A stretch of DNA of 64,000 bases from Amycolatopsis rifamycinica (GTDB lineage Bacteria > Actinomycetota > Actinomycetes > Mycobacteriales > Pseudonocardiaceae): positions 124,001 through 188,000 of the forward strand of contig NZ_JMQI01000011.1 of the NCBI RefSeq assembly GCF_000695625.1. Direction: 5' to 3'. Every line of letters begins with the position of its first letter. The first letter of the stretch is position 1. A model generated the notes under the pieces. The model was not told the DNA's origin. It searched no databases and was given only the letters and a program-made list of their open reading frames with translations. Shown here piece after piece: positions 27,420-36,277 of this stretch. Both the position numbers and the translations under genes were made by a program.

Positions 27420-28205
27420 TCAGTGCTCCGACGCCAGCGCGGCGCCGATGTACCCGGCCGACAGCAGGGCGAAGATGTAGGCCTGCAGCACCTGGATGAA
27501 GGCCTCGAGGAACGTCATCCCGATGGCGAAGATCCACGCCACCAGGGAAACCGGCTTCAGCGCCCAGCCCGAGGTCTCGGTCAGCAGGAAGGTGCCGCCC
27601 AGGGTGAACACCGCCAGGATCAGGTGACCCGCGAACATGGCGGCGAAAACACGGATGGCGAGCGTGAGCGGGTTGAGGAAGAACTTCTCCGCGAACTCGA
27701 TCAGCGCGAACAGCGGCAGGACCGCCTTCGGCACGCCCGGCGGGGCCAGTTCCTTCTTGAAGTAGCCCGCGAAACCGTGCCGCTTGAACCCGACGTAGTG
27801 GTACACCGGGTAGACGACGAGGACCGACAGCGCGAGCGGGAAACCGAACCGCGCCATGGTCGGGAACTGCAGGAGGGGGATGATCCCGTAGAGGTTGTTC
27901 ACCAGCACGAAGGTGAACAACGCGAAAACGAGCGGCACGAACGGCTTGAAGTCCTTCGAACCGATCTGTTCCCGCGCGATGTTGTTGCGGCTGAAGTCGT
28001 AGATCGACTCGGCGACGAACTGTCCCCTGCCCGGCACGACCTGCAGCTTGCGGGTCGCCAGCAGGAAGTACGCCGCGATGATGACAACCGAAAGCACGAC
28101 GAGCAGCATCGGCTTGGTGACTCCGCCGAACAACGCCGGCAACTCGAAGCTTTCGGCGCCGGGCGGCGCGAACGTCGCACCCTCGGCCAATACCAGCGCG
28201 CCCAC
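27420..28205 (-). CDS. atpB: ATP synthase a subunit
   Basis: 261 aa from GTG 28205 with AAGGAG just upstream. The essential stator Arg is in NPLTLAIRVFAAMFAGHLIL, and GYIGAAL closes the C-terminal helix. It forms the two proton half-channels beside the c ring. It is the first gene of the main operon, after a 543-bp gap that should contain the promoter. Confidence 0.97.
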   Translation of the reverse strand: MGALVLAEGATFAPPGAESFELPALFGGVTKPMLLVVLSVVIIAAYFLLATRKLQVVPGRGQFVAESIYDFSRNNIAREQIGSKDFKPFVPLVFALFTFVLVNNLYGIIPLLQFPTMARFGFPLALSVLVVYPVYHYVGFKRHGFAGYFKKELAPPGVPKAVLPLFALIEFAEKFFLNPLTLAIRVFAAMFAGHLILAVFTLGGTFLLTETSGWALKPVSLVAWIFAIGMTFLEAFIQVLQAYIFALLSAGYIGAALASEH

Positions 28206-28748
28206 TGGGCTCCTTCCGGTTCTCCCGGCCGGCGTTCACTCCGCCGGGGGAATCGTCACGATCTGGACTTAACGTACCCGATACGTATCAGGACGTCGGA
28301 GGCGGCTACCCCACCGTCCGCAGAACACGCCTTCACGTTCCGCACACGGGGTTGTCTCGCTTGAACACTGCCCTGCGGTCTACTTCGGACCAGCGGCCGG
28401 AACGCGGAACTACACGGTCGCCACACTGCTGATCGCGGTTCGTCTCAGGAAGCGTACGGCCGAGGCCGCCACCCTTGACGCGGACCATACCAGCAGGTCA
28501 ATCCGTGCCGGACAGGCGTACTCCTAACCAACCGATCAGCCCAGGACTTAGGTCCCGGGTCGTCCCGGGACCTAAGGTCCCGCGCGGACCGGGACCGCGT
28601 CCGGAACGCCGCAGGCACCGGCGTCGCCGGGTCCCGGTCACCGTCCGCAAGCGCGCACGAAAGCGCACTTTTGTGGTCCCGGTCACACTCAAGCGGCCGC
28701 AGGTCGGTGCACGAAGAGTAACGGGTGCTCGCGACAAAACGGACGGCG
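28206..28748. promoter_or_regulatory. Long atpI-atpB intergenic region with promoter-like palindrome
   Basis: No gene is convincing in these 543 bp. A GATACGTATC palindrome (28280-28289) lies about 75 bp upstream of atpB beside a TACGTT box on the minus strand; this is my best promoter candidate for atpB, with low certainty. Farther upstream is a pair of competing hairpins (28547-28581). Confidence 0.4.
28547..28581 (-). promoter_or_regulatory. Two mutually exclusive hairpins after atpI
   Basis: Hairpin A has 13-bp perfect arms (28547-28559 and 28564-28576) and a 4-nt loop. Hairpin B (28567-28581) pairs 7-bp arms around one base and reuses the right arm of A, so only one can form at a time. 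The stems are rich in GGWCC. An attenuator or mRNA-processing element upstream of the atp genes is possible; a plain terminator of atpI is the simpler reading. Confidence 0.5.
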
Positions 28749-29192
28749 TCAGGAGGGGATGATCGTCGGGATCTTCGTCTTGCGGAAGGCGGCGAACTCG
28801 GCCGCGGCGGCGAGCATGATGGCCACGATCATCGTGATGCCGAGCGACATCGGGTGCAGCGCGGTGACGCCCTTCAGCAGCGTCAGCGCCCCGAAGAGCA
28901 GGACGACCTTCACGACGTACCCGCCGAGCGCGATGACCATGACGAACATCGGGTCCTGCCCCGCGCTGAACTTCATCATGCCCAGCGTGGACAGCGACGC
29001 CAGCATCGCGAGCACCCCGCCGACGAGCGAGCCCAGGAAGCCGGGCAGGCCGTTGAGGATGCTGAACAACGCGATGCACACTCCCACTGCGGGCGGGGTC
29101 ACCAGCAGCGAGGCCTTCGTCATCGCGCGGGCCGCCTGCAGCACCACCTTGGCGTGCGGGTTCTCCTGCTCGTGCGGTTCGGCTTCGCTCAC
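28749..29192 (-). CDS. atpI: ATP synthase I-like membrane protein
   Basis: 147 aa from GTG 29192. Four transmembrane segments: SLLVTPPAVGVCIALFSILN, GSLVGGVLAMLASLSTLG, MVIALGGYVVKVVLLFGA and ITMIVAIMLAAAAEFAAF. It sits between wecA and atpB, the usual place of the AtpI/Rv1303-like protein, which helps assemble the c ring in some bacteria. Confidence 0.88.
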   Translation of the reverse strand: MSEAEPHEQENPHAKVVLQAARAMTKASLLVTPPAVGVCIALFSILNGLPGFLGSLVGGVLAMLASLSTLGMMKFSAGQDPMFVMVIALGGYVVKVVLLFGALTLLKGVTALHPMSLGITMIVAIMLAAAAEFAAFRKTKIPTIIPS

Positions 29193-29239
29193 TCCTGGCT
29201 CCCTGCTCGGTTGACCCCGAGTGTAGAGACCCCGGCGGG

Positions 29240-30409
29240 TCAGGTGCCCGGCTGGTTGCGCGAACGCAGCCGCGGGACGATCGAGACCACCGCCGCGATG
29301 ACCAGGCCGATCCCGATGATCCAGAGCGCGGCGACGTCGTCGAACAGCGTCACCGACACCGCGCCGAACGCGAGGAGCCCGGCCCACAGGTAGATCAGCA
29401 GCACCGCGCGGCGCTGGGAGTGGCCGATCTCCAGCAGCCGGTGGTGGAGGTGCATCTTGTCGGCGGCGAACGGGCTTTCGCCGCGGCGGGTGCGGCGGAC
29501 GACCGCCATGATCAGGTCCAGCATCGGCACGAACAGCACCGCCGCCACGACCACGAGCGGCGAGAGCAGCGCGATCGCGTCCTTGGCGCTGAACTGCGTG
29601 TACGGCACGCGTCCGGACGCCGACGTCGTCGCGCCCGCGAGCACCAGGCCGATCATCATCGAGCCCGAGTCGCCCATGAAGATCTTCGCGGGTTGGAAGT
29701 TGTACGGCAGGAAGCCGAGACAGGCGCCGGCGAGGGTGGCGGCGATCAGCGCGGGCGGGTAGGTGCCGACGTCGCCGCCGGAGCTGTCGAGCAGGCCGAG
29801 GGAGAACGAGCAGGTGGCCGCCGCCGCGATGAAGCCGAGGCCGCCGGCCAGCCCGTCGAGGCCGTCGACGAAGTTCATCGCGTTGACCATGACGACGACC
29901 ATCACGACGGTGAGCAGCGCGCCCTGGTTCTTGTCGAGCACGAGCACCGAGCCGAACGAGCCGCCGGTGCCGCCCCACGGCACCCAGAACGACACCCACT
30001 GCACACCGAAGATGACCAGGATGCCGGCGCACATGACCTGGCCGGCCAGTTTCGTCCAGGCGTCCAGTTCGAACCGGTCGTCGAGCGCGCCGATCAGCGA
30101 AATGACCCCGGCCGCCAGCAGCACGCCGACCGAGTCGAAGGAGGCGTCGAAGCCGTGCGACAGCGCGGGCAGCTGGTGGGCGAGGCCCATCGCGCCGGCG
30201 ACGCCGAGGTAGATGCCGACCCCGCCCATCCGCGGGATCGGGGCGACGTGCACGTCACGGGCGCGGGGGTTGGCGATCGCGCCGACGCGGATCGCGACCC
30301 GGCGGACGACGCCGGTGAGCAGGTAGGTCACGGCCGTCGCGGTCAGCGCGACGAGGATGTATTCCCGGATGGGGAGGAGACCGGATGTGGGCGGCACGGG
30401 GGGGGTCAC
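29240..30409 (-). CDS. wecA: Polyprenyl-phosphate GlcNAc-1-phosphate transferase (WecA/Rfe type)
   Basis: 389 aa, about 11 transmembrane helices. The cytoplasmic loop motifs are intact: NAMNFVDGLDGLAGG (active-site Asp), PYNFQPAKIFMGDSGSM and the His-rich HLHHRLLE loop. The enzyme moves a GlcNAc-1-phosphate to decaprenyl phosphate to start linker-unit synthesis for arabinogalactan or a similar wall polymer. The place between the Sua5-family gene and atpI is conserved with M. tuberculosis Rv1302. Confidence 0.94.
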   Translation of the reverse strand: MTPPVPPTSGLLPIREYILVALTATAVTYLLTGVVRRVAIRVGAIANPRARDVHVAPIPRMGGVGIYLGVAGAMGLAHQLPALSHGFDASFDSVGVLLAAGVISLIGALDDRFELDAWTKLAGQVMCAGILVIFGVQWVSFWVPWGGTGGSFGSVLVLDKNQGALLTVVMVVVMVNAMNFVDGLDGLAGGLGFIAAAATCSFSLGLLDSSGGDVGTYPPALIAATLAGACLGFLPYNFQPAKIFMGDSGSMMIGLVLAGATTSASGRVPYTQFSAKDAIALLSPLVVVAAVLFVPMLDLIMAVVRRTRRGESPFAADKMHLHHRLLEIGHSQRRAVLLIYLWAGLLAFGAVSVTLFDDVAALWIIGIGLVIAAVVSIVPRLRSRNQPGT

Positions 30410-30472
30410 GCTCGCGGGGTCGGGGTCACCCGCGACACGCTATCGTGCCGCGGTTGCCGCCGTGATCCGGCT

Positions 30473-31123
30473 TCAGGCCAACGATTCCGCGGGCACACCG
30501 AGCACCTCCGCGATGGCTTCCGTGCCCACCGCGCCCTCGCGCAGCACCACCGGTTCGCTGCCGGTGAGGTCCACGACGCTCGACGCGACGGACTCCCCGC
30601 TCGACCCGCCGTCGAGGTACACGGCGACCGAGTCGCCGAGCTGCTCCTGCGCTTCCTGAGCGGTGCGGGCCGGCGGCCGCCCGGAGACGTTCGCGCTCGA
30701 GACGGCCATCGGGCCGACGTCGCGCAGCAGCTCCAGCGCGACCGGGTGCAGCGGCATCCGGAGCATCACGGTGCCGCGGGCGTCGCCGAGGTTCCACTGC
30801 AGGCTCGGCGCGTGCGGCAGCACGATGGAGAGGTCCCCGGGCCAGAAGGCTTCGATGAGCGCGCGGGCCTGCGGCGGCACCCCGAGCACCAGGCCGTCCA
30901 CAGTGGACCAGGAACCGACGAGCACGCCGACGGGCATGTCCGGGCCGCGGTTCTTGGCCCGCAGCAGCGCCTGGACGGCCCCGGCGTCGAAGGCGTCGGC
31001 GCCGATGCCGTAGACCGTGTCGGTCGGCAGGACGACCAGCCGGCTGGACCGGACCGCCCCGGCGGCGGCGGCGAGCCCGTCGGCGCGGGTCTCCCGCTTG
31101 CTGCAGTCGTAGACCACGCTCAT
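30473..31123 (-). CDS. L-threonylcarbamoyladenylate synthase (Sua5/YrdC family)
   Basis: 216 aa. The YrdC core is clear: VVLPTDTVYGIGADAFD, AFWPGDLSIVLPHA and VSSANVSGRPP. It makes threonylcarbamoyl-AMP from threonine, bicarbonate and ATP for t6A37 modification of tRNAs that read ANN codons. The long Sua5 C-terminal domain is absent, so it is the short YrdC/TsaC type. In M. tuberculosis it directly follows prmC; here a metalloprotease gene separates them. Confidence 0.93.
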   Translation of the reverse strand: MSVVYDCSKRETRADGLAAAAGAVRSSRLVVLPTDTVYGIGADAFDAGAVQALLRAKNRGPDMPVGVLVGSWSTVDGLVLGVPPQARALIEAFWPGDLSIVLPHAPSLQWNLGDARGTVMLRMPLHPVALELLRDVGPMAVSSANVSGRPPARTAQEAQEQLGDSVAVYLDGGSSGESVASSVVDLTGSEPVVLREGAVGTEAIAEVLGVPAESLA

Positions 31124-31296
31124 GGCGCCCAAGGGTAGCCCCGCCGCCCGCGGCCGCCGCCACCGCGGGCGGCCCGACTTTCGTCGTGGGGCAAGCGGGT
31201 GGACCTCGTCTCGAGGCGGAACCACGACAGCGCGGCTCAATACGGTCGATCTTCGGGAACCACCACCCCCGTGGGTTCCCAGTGAAGGAGCCGCAC

Positions 31297-33270
31297 ATGC
31301 GCCCCAGAACCCCGAAAGCGCTCGCCCTGCTCGCCGCCGTCGCCGTGCTGTCCGGGCTCGGTGCCGGGACCGCCGCGGCGGAGCCCCTCACCCGTGGCTG
31401 GCCCGCCCCGATCGACGCCGCGCACTGGGAGAACCAGGACCACATGACCTGGTCCGACTACCGCAAGGTCCCCGGCACGAACTGGGCCGATCCCTCGCTG
31501 AAACCCACCCAGCGCACCTTCAAGGGCGCCGTCGTCCTCGCCGACTACCCGGACCAGGACTTCGTCGTCACGAAACCGGCGAACTCGACGGTGTTCGGCA
31601 ACCCCGCGCCGACCGCGGCGAACATCCCGCGGGCGAACGTCGCGCAGTACTACCAGGACTTCCTCAACAAGCCGATCGCCCTCAACAACGGCCACACCAT
31701 CAACGAGTACTGGATGGAGGACTCCGGCGGCCGGTTCGGCGTGCAGCTGACCGCGTTCGGGCCGTACCGGATGCCCGGGAAGTCCTACGAATACGGCATG
31801 GAGTTCCAGCCGGACGCCTGCCCACCCGGCGCGAACTGCACCCGCGACCTCCGCAAGGACGCCGGGGACGCCTGGCGCGCCGACGCCGGCGACGCCGCGA
31901 ACCAGTTCGACTTCGTCTTCTACCTCTCCGCCGGCCAGGACGAGAGCTCGACCTGGCAGGAGTTCGGCGAAATGAAGTTCGGGACGAAGGAGAACGTGCC
32001 CGACGCCTTCGGGCCGCCGAACCACGACCTGCCCAACTACGCGGCCACGCGGTACGTGCCGTGGACGTCGTGGGCGTCGGCCGCCAGCATCTGGCCCAAC
32101 GCCCAGAACGGCAGCTCGGTGCAGGCCGAGAGCTCCGGCCAGTCGACCTACGCGCACGAGTTCAGCCACATCCTGGGCATCGGCGACAACTACAACAACC
32201 CGTTCGGCAATCCGCCGTCGCGCTCCTACAGCGGACCGTGGGACATGCTCTCGCGCGGCACGTTCAACGGGCCGGGCGGCCCGCACACCCGCTGGCAGAT
32301 CCCGGCCACGCAGGGCAGTTCGATGGGCGCCCAGCACCAGCTGCGCAACAAGCTGAAGCTCGGCATCGTCGACCCGGCGGACGTGCTGCAGCTCGACCGC
32401 GACGAGCTGGCGAAGACCGGCCCGGTCTCGGTCCGGCTCACGGCACGCGAAACCGAGGCGCAGCCCGGCGCGTTCACCGGCCTGAACATCAAGCTCACCG
32501 GCGGTGACAAGGCACCGAAGTGCGACCGGGCGACGGACCCGTTCTGCGACGGCGGCGGTTACGACAACTACACCGTCGAGGTCGTCGACCGGATGGGTTC
32601 GGACTCCTTCACCCCCGATTCGGGCGTGCTGATCACGAAGACGAAGAACAAGGACAACGCCCCGTTCGACTGGGTGATCGACGCCAACCCGCGGGACATC
32701 GGCATCACCGACTACACGAAGCCGGACGGGACGCCGGTCAAGATCACCATCGGTGACTACCGCCAGCTCAACGACGCCCTGTTCAAGGCGGGCACCGAAG
32801 CGGCGAGCCCGTACGAGTACACCGACGAGGCGAACCGCCTGCGCTTCTTGATCACGGACCTGGCCCGCGACCGCCGCGGAATCCTGTCGTACGCGGTGAC
32901 GGTGGCGTCCCTGGACGGCGCGGGCAGCCAGACCCGTGGAGCGGCACTGACCCCGGCACTGCCGGCCATCGCCCACGGCGGCCTCGCGACCTGCGAGTTC
33001 GGCCTGCTGAACACGGGTGCGGCGCGGGGTGCGAAGGCGCCGTACGACACGGACACGTACCGGCTGAGCGTGTCGACGGACGCGCGCGGCTGGGAGGTCA
33101 GGCTGCCGAACGAGCTGGCGACGGCGAAGTTCGGCGGGCACGCGAAGGTGCCGGCGTACGCGAAGCGCGGCCAGGGCGGCGACCTGGCGGCAAGGGTGAA
33201 GCTGACGGCGACGTCGGTGACCGACCCGTCGAAGACGGCCACGGCGAGCTGCACGGCGTTCGGTTTCTAG
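31297..33270 (+). CDS. Secreted M6-like zinc metalloprotease
   Basis: 657 aa from ATG 31297 with AAGGAG 6 nt upstream. A Sec signal peptide (residues 1-28, ending AAA) is followed by a protease domain with the zinc site His287-Glu288-x-x-His291 in HEFSHILGIGDNYN, where Asp297 fits an HExxHxxGxxD-type third ligand. The SGPWDMLSRG Met-turn follows. This resembles the InhA/M6 group of exported proteases. The C-terminal ~200 residues look like a beta-rich binding domain. The gene lies opposite the surrounding core genes and interrupts the prmC-Sua5 order, so it is an insertion relative to mycobacteria. Confidence 0.88.
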   Translation: MRPRTPKALALLAAVAVLSGLGAGTAAAEPLTRGWPAPIDAAHWENQDHMTWSDYRKVPGTNWADPSLKPTQRTFKGAVVLADYPDQDFVVTKPANSTVFGNPAPTAANIPRANVAQYYQDFLNKPIALNNGHTINEYWMEDSGGRFGVQLTAFGPYRMPGKSYEYGMEFQPDACPPGANCTRDLRKDAGDAWRADAGDAANQFDFVFYLSAGQDESSTWQEFGEMKFGTKENVPDAFGPPNHDLPNYAATRYVPWTSWASAASIWPNAQNGSSVQAESSGQSTYAHEFSHILGIGDNYNNPFGNPPSRSYSGPWDMLSRGTFNGPGGPHTRWQIPATQGSSMGAQHQLRNKLKLGIVDPADVLQLDRDELAKTGPVSVRLTARETEAQPGAFTGLNIKLTGGDKAPKCDRATDPFCDGGGYDNYTVEVVDRMGSDSFTPDSGVLITKTKNKDNAPFDWVIDANPRDIGITDYTKPDGTPVKITIGDYRQLNDALFKAGTEAASPYEYTDEANRLRFLITDLARDRRGILSYAVTVASLDGAGSQTRGAALTPALPAIAHGGLATCEFGLLNTGAARGAKAPYDTDTYRLSVSTDARGWEVRLPNELATAKFGGHAKVPAYAKRGQGGDLAARVKLTATSVTDPSKTATASCTAFGF

Positions 33271-33306
33271 CCCCGGCCGGGGGGTCGCGCCACTTCGGGC
33301 GGCCCC

Positions 33307-33345
33307 CTTGCTCGTCTTGTGGACAACTTGCTCGTCTTGTGGACA
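33307..33345. repeat. Two tandem 20-bp repeats
   Basis: CTTGCTCGTCTTGTGGACA occurs at 33307-33325 and again at 33327-33345, 20 bp apart, between the convergent protease and prmC genes. The rest of this 171-bp gap is plain G+C-rich DNA. Confidence 0.85.
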
Positions 33346-33441
33346 CCTTCGGCAGGCGGTCCGGAGGGCAGACGGAACTGTCGGTGGCCGCCGGTAGCGT
33401 GGAAGACGGGGGGCGCCCCCAGGCGCCGGGCCCCGCCGCGG

Positions 33442-34308
33442 TCAGCCCAGCCGGCGCGCGGTGACGAACCGGGCCCGGCCGGTCAGGTCCGCGTGGTCCT
33501 CGACCCCGGTGAGCACCCGCCGGGCGCGGACCAGCGCCGGAACAGCCGAGCCGTGCGTGTCGTCGTGCTCGATCGCCAGGCCGCCGCCCGGGCGCAGCAG
33601 CCGCGCCCCCGCCGCGATCGCGTGGCGGATCACCGCCAGGCCGCTCTCCTCCGCGAACACCGCTCGCGGCGGGTCGTGCTCGGCGACCTCCGGGGGCACC
33701 GGGGTGCCCTCCGGGACGTAGGGCGGGTTGCACAGCACCAGGTCGACCAGGCCGTCGAGCTCGGCGAACATCGTCGGGTCGCCGATGTCGCCCGAGTACA
33801 GCCGGATCGGCGTGTTGCCCGCGTCGGCGTGGACGTCCGCGTTGTGGCGGGCCCAGGCCAGTGCCTGCGGGTCGATGTCCACCGCGTACACGACCGCATC
33901 CGGGCGAGCGTGGGCCACCGCCAGTGCCAGCGCCCCGGAGCCCGTGCACAGGTCCACGACCACCGGGAACTCGCGGCCCTGCAGGAACTTGACCCCCCAC
34001 TCGAGCAGCAGCTCGGTCTCCGGCCGGGGCACGAACACGCCGGCGCCGACCGCGACGGTGATGTCGCCCAGCGCCGCCCAGCCGGTCAGGTACTGCAGGG
34101 GGATGCGCTTGGCGCGCTGCTGGACGAGCTGGCCGATGGCCTCGATGACCGGCGGGTCGACCAGCGGCACCATCGGCAGCCGCCCGCGTTCGACCCCGAG
34201 CACGTGCGCGGCGATCACCTCGGCGTCGAACCGCGGCGAGGCGACGCCCGCGCGCTCGAGGATGCGGGTGGCCTCCATGATGGCCAGGCGCAGCGGCTGC
34301 CGGTTCAC
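33442..34308 (-). CDS. prmC: Release factor glutamine methyltransferase PrmC
   Basis: 288 aa from GTG 34308 with AAGGA 6 nt upstream. The N-terminal helical domain recognises release factors. The Rossmann methyltransferase domain has VVDLCTGSGALALAVA (SAM site) and the NPPY motif at 194-197 that binds the target glutamine. It methylates the Gln of GGQ in PrfA and PrfB. prfA lies about 4.8 kb away; in M. tuberculosis they are adjacent, and a glycosyltransferase cassette now separates them. Confidence 0.96.
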   Translation of the reverse strand: MNRQPLRLAIMEATRILERAGVASPRFDAEVIAAHVLGVERGRLPMVPLVDPPVIEAIGQLVQQRAKRIPLQYLTGWAALGDITVAVGAGVFVPRPETELLLEWGVKFLQGREFPVVVDLCTGSGALALAVAHARPDAVVYAVDIDPQALAWARHNADVHADAGNTPIRLYSGDIGDPTMFAELDGLVDLVLCNPPYVPEGTPVPPEVAEHDPPRAVFAEESGLAVIRHAIAAGARLLRPGGGLAIEHDDTHGSAVPALVRARRVLTGVEDHADLTGRARFVTARRLG

Positions 34309-34841
34309 TCGTCGTCCTTCACCTCGTCGAGCCTGGCACACCAGGCGGAACTCCCCCGTGAGGACACGCGCCGGTCCCACGCCGTCCAGCGTATCGAGGC
34401 ACCCGCACCGATCGGCCGACAAGTACCCCGCCGGCACGGCCCGCCACCGCCGCGGCGCCCCGATCCGGGGGTGCGCTCGGCCCGGCGGCGAGCCACCGCC
34501 GGATCTGCCCGGCCACCTGGTGCCGCCCGCCCCGTACGGCGGGGTGTGCGAGCCGATGGCCACCCTCGGCCGAGCTCCGTGCCGGTCACCGCCGGGGGCC
34601 ACTCGACGGCCCCCGACGCCCGCGCCCACCGGGGCGCGGGCGCCGACGCGGCGGTCGTCCACTTCGGCGGTCACCAGGGCGGCGGAGGGCGGATGGCCGA
34701 GCCGGCCGCCGCGGTGGGCTGACCGGGCCGCGGGACCGCGGTGGGCCGGATCTTCTAGGATGCAGGTCACCGGGTCGGGGATTCGCCTGCTCGACGGCGC
34801 CGCCCGAACCGTTCCGCACCGAAACTCCGGGGAGCCCCGCA
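34309..34841. other. 533-bp intergenic region, no convincing gene
   Basis: This gap between the divergent prmC and gtrB-like genes is very G+C-rich. Short frames such as 34319-34516 (minus) have no ribosome site and a skewed composition, so I do not call them. A TAGGAT box (34756-34761) about 80 bp before the glycosyltransferase start is a plausible -10 element. Confidence 0.5.
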
Positions 34842-35846
34842 GTGCCCACAGAGCCGATCACCCGCCGGGTGGCGTTCATCTTCCCCATCTACAACGAGGA
34901 AGAGAACATCGACCTGCTGCACAAGACGGTGGACGAGGTGACCGCCCCCCTCGCCGGGAAGTACGACTTCAGCTTCCTCTACGTCGACGACGGCAGCCGG
35001 GACGGCTCGCTGGCCAAGCTCACCGAGCTCAGCGCCCGCGACGAGCGGGTCACGGTGGTCGAGCTGTCCCGCAACTTCGGCCACCAGATGGCCGTCACCG
35101 CCGGGCTGGACCTGGTCGACGCGGACGCCGTCGTCATCATGGACAGCGACATGCAGGACCCGCCGCGGGTCGCGCTGGAGCTGATCGAGAAGTGGGAAGA
35201 GGGCTTCGACGTCGTCTACGCGCAGCGGCGCTCGCGGCAGGACTCGGCGTTCAAGAAGCTCACCGCCGGCGGGTTCTACTGGTTCCTGCGGAAGATGGCC
35301 GCGGTCGACATCCCGAAGAACACCGGCGACTTCCGGCTGATCGACCGCAAGGTCGTCGACGAGCTGCGCAAGTACCGCGAGCGCGACCGCTTCCTGCGCG
35401 GGCTGGTCAGCTACATCGGCTTCAAGCAGACGGCCGTGCTGTTCGACCGCGACAAGCGCCACGCCGGTGTGACGGGCTACCCGCTGCGCAAGATGCTGCG
35501 CTTCGCCGCCGACGGCATCCTCGGCTTCTCGGTGACGCCGCTGCGGATGATCACGCGCATGGGCTACCTGATCTCGTTCCTGAGCTTCGTCGGGATCCTC
35601 TACGTCGGCGGCGTCAAGCTGTTCGCGCCGGAGACCGCGGTGCCCGGCTGGGCGTTCCTCGGGATCGCGATGTTCTTCCTCGGCGGGATCCAGATCATCA
35701 TGCTCGGCGTGCTCGGCAGCTACATCGGCCGCACGTACTCCCAGGTGCAGAACCGGCCGCTTTACGGCGTCGCGTCGGTGCGCACCGGCCCGGCGGTGCC
35801 GGTGGCGGCCCGCGAGGGCGCCGACGCGGGAAGAGGCGCCCGGTGA
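34842..35846 (+). CDS. Polyprenyl-phosphate glycosyltransferase (GtrB/DPM1 type)
   Basis: 334 aa. GT2 fold: FIFPIYNEEENI at the N-terminus, the VDDGSRDGS acidic motif and DSDMQDPP, then two C-terminal transmembrane helices (about 238-260 and 268-292). It is of the GtrB/DPM1 kind, which loads a glucose or mannose onto a lipid phosphate at the inner membrane face. It is the first gene of a three-gene overlapping cassette. Confidence 0.92.
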   Translation: MPTEPITRRVAFIFPIYNEEENIDLLHKTVDEVTAPLAGKYDFSFLYVDDGSRDGSLAKLTELSARDERVTVVELSRNFGHQMAVTAGLDLVDADAVVIMDSDMQDPPRVALELIEKWEEGFDVVYAQRRSRQDSAFKKLTAGGFYWFLRKMAAVDIPKNTGDFRLIDRKVVDELRKYRERDRFLRGLVSYIGFKQTAVLFDRDKRHAGVTGYPLRKMLRFAADGILGFSVTPLRMITRMGYLISFLSFVGILYVGGVKLFAPETAVPGWAFLGIAMFFLGGIQIIMLGVLGSYIGRTYSQVQNRPLYGVASVRTGPAVPVAAREGADAGRGAR

Positions 35847-36277
35847 AGCTGATCTCGGCGACCCAGCTGCGCTTCGGTCTGGTCGGCGTGGCGAACACGC
35901 TCGTCGACGCCCTCGGCTACGCGCTGCTGGTGACGCTGGGCGTCCCGCTGTTCGTCGCGAACTTCCTCTCGACGACCACGGGCATGCTGCTCAGTTTCAC
36001 GCTCAACCGGAACTTCACCTTCCGGGCCAAGGACGGCGACGTCCGCCGCCAGGCGCTGCTGTTCTTCGGCGTCACCGCGTTCGGGCTGTGGGTGGTGCAG
36101 GCGGCGATCATCTTCGCGGTCACCAGCGCGTTCCCCGGGGTGAACGTGCTGATCCCGAAGTTCGCCGGGATCGCGGTCGGCCTGGTCTGGAACTACGTGC
36201 TCTACAACAAGGTCGTCTTCCGGCACCGGCCCGCTTCGGCGGTCGAGACGCCGGTCGCGGAGGTCACGCATGACTAG
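35843..36277 (+). CDS. GtrA-family membrane protein (lipid-sugar flippase candidate)
   Basis: 144 aa from GTG 35843, overlapping the stop of the previous gene by 4 bp. Four transmembrane helices and the GtrA motifs RFGLVGVANTLVDALGY and SFTLNRNFTFRAKDG are present. GtrA-family proteins are thought to flip lipid-linked sugars across the membrane. The C-terminus overlaps the next gene by 8 bp. Confidence 0.92.
   Translation: MKLISATQLRFGLVGVANTLVDALGYALLVTLGVPLFVANFLSTTTGMLLSFTLNRNFTFRAKDGDVRRQALLFFGVTAFGLWVVQAAIIFAVTSAFPGVNVLIPKFAGIAVGLVWNYVLYNKVVFRHRPASAVETPVAEVTHD

Noticed and set aside
28475..28762. A 95-codon frame in the atpI-atpB gap
   Set aside because: Basic low-complexity translation across the hairpins with no start context.
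34319..34516. Short frame between prmC and the glycosyltransferase
   Set aside because: No ribosome site and Arg/Gly/Pro-rich translation.
33728..36277. An 849-codon plus-strand frame ending in the GtrA-like protein
   Set aside because: Only its last 144 codons are the GtrA gene; the earlier part crosses prmC and gtrB out of frame.
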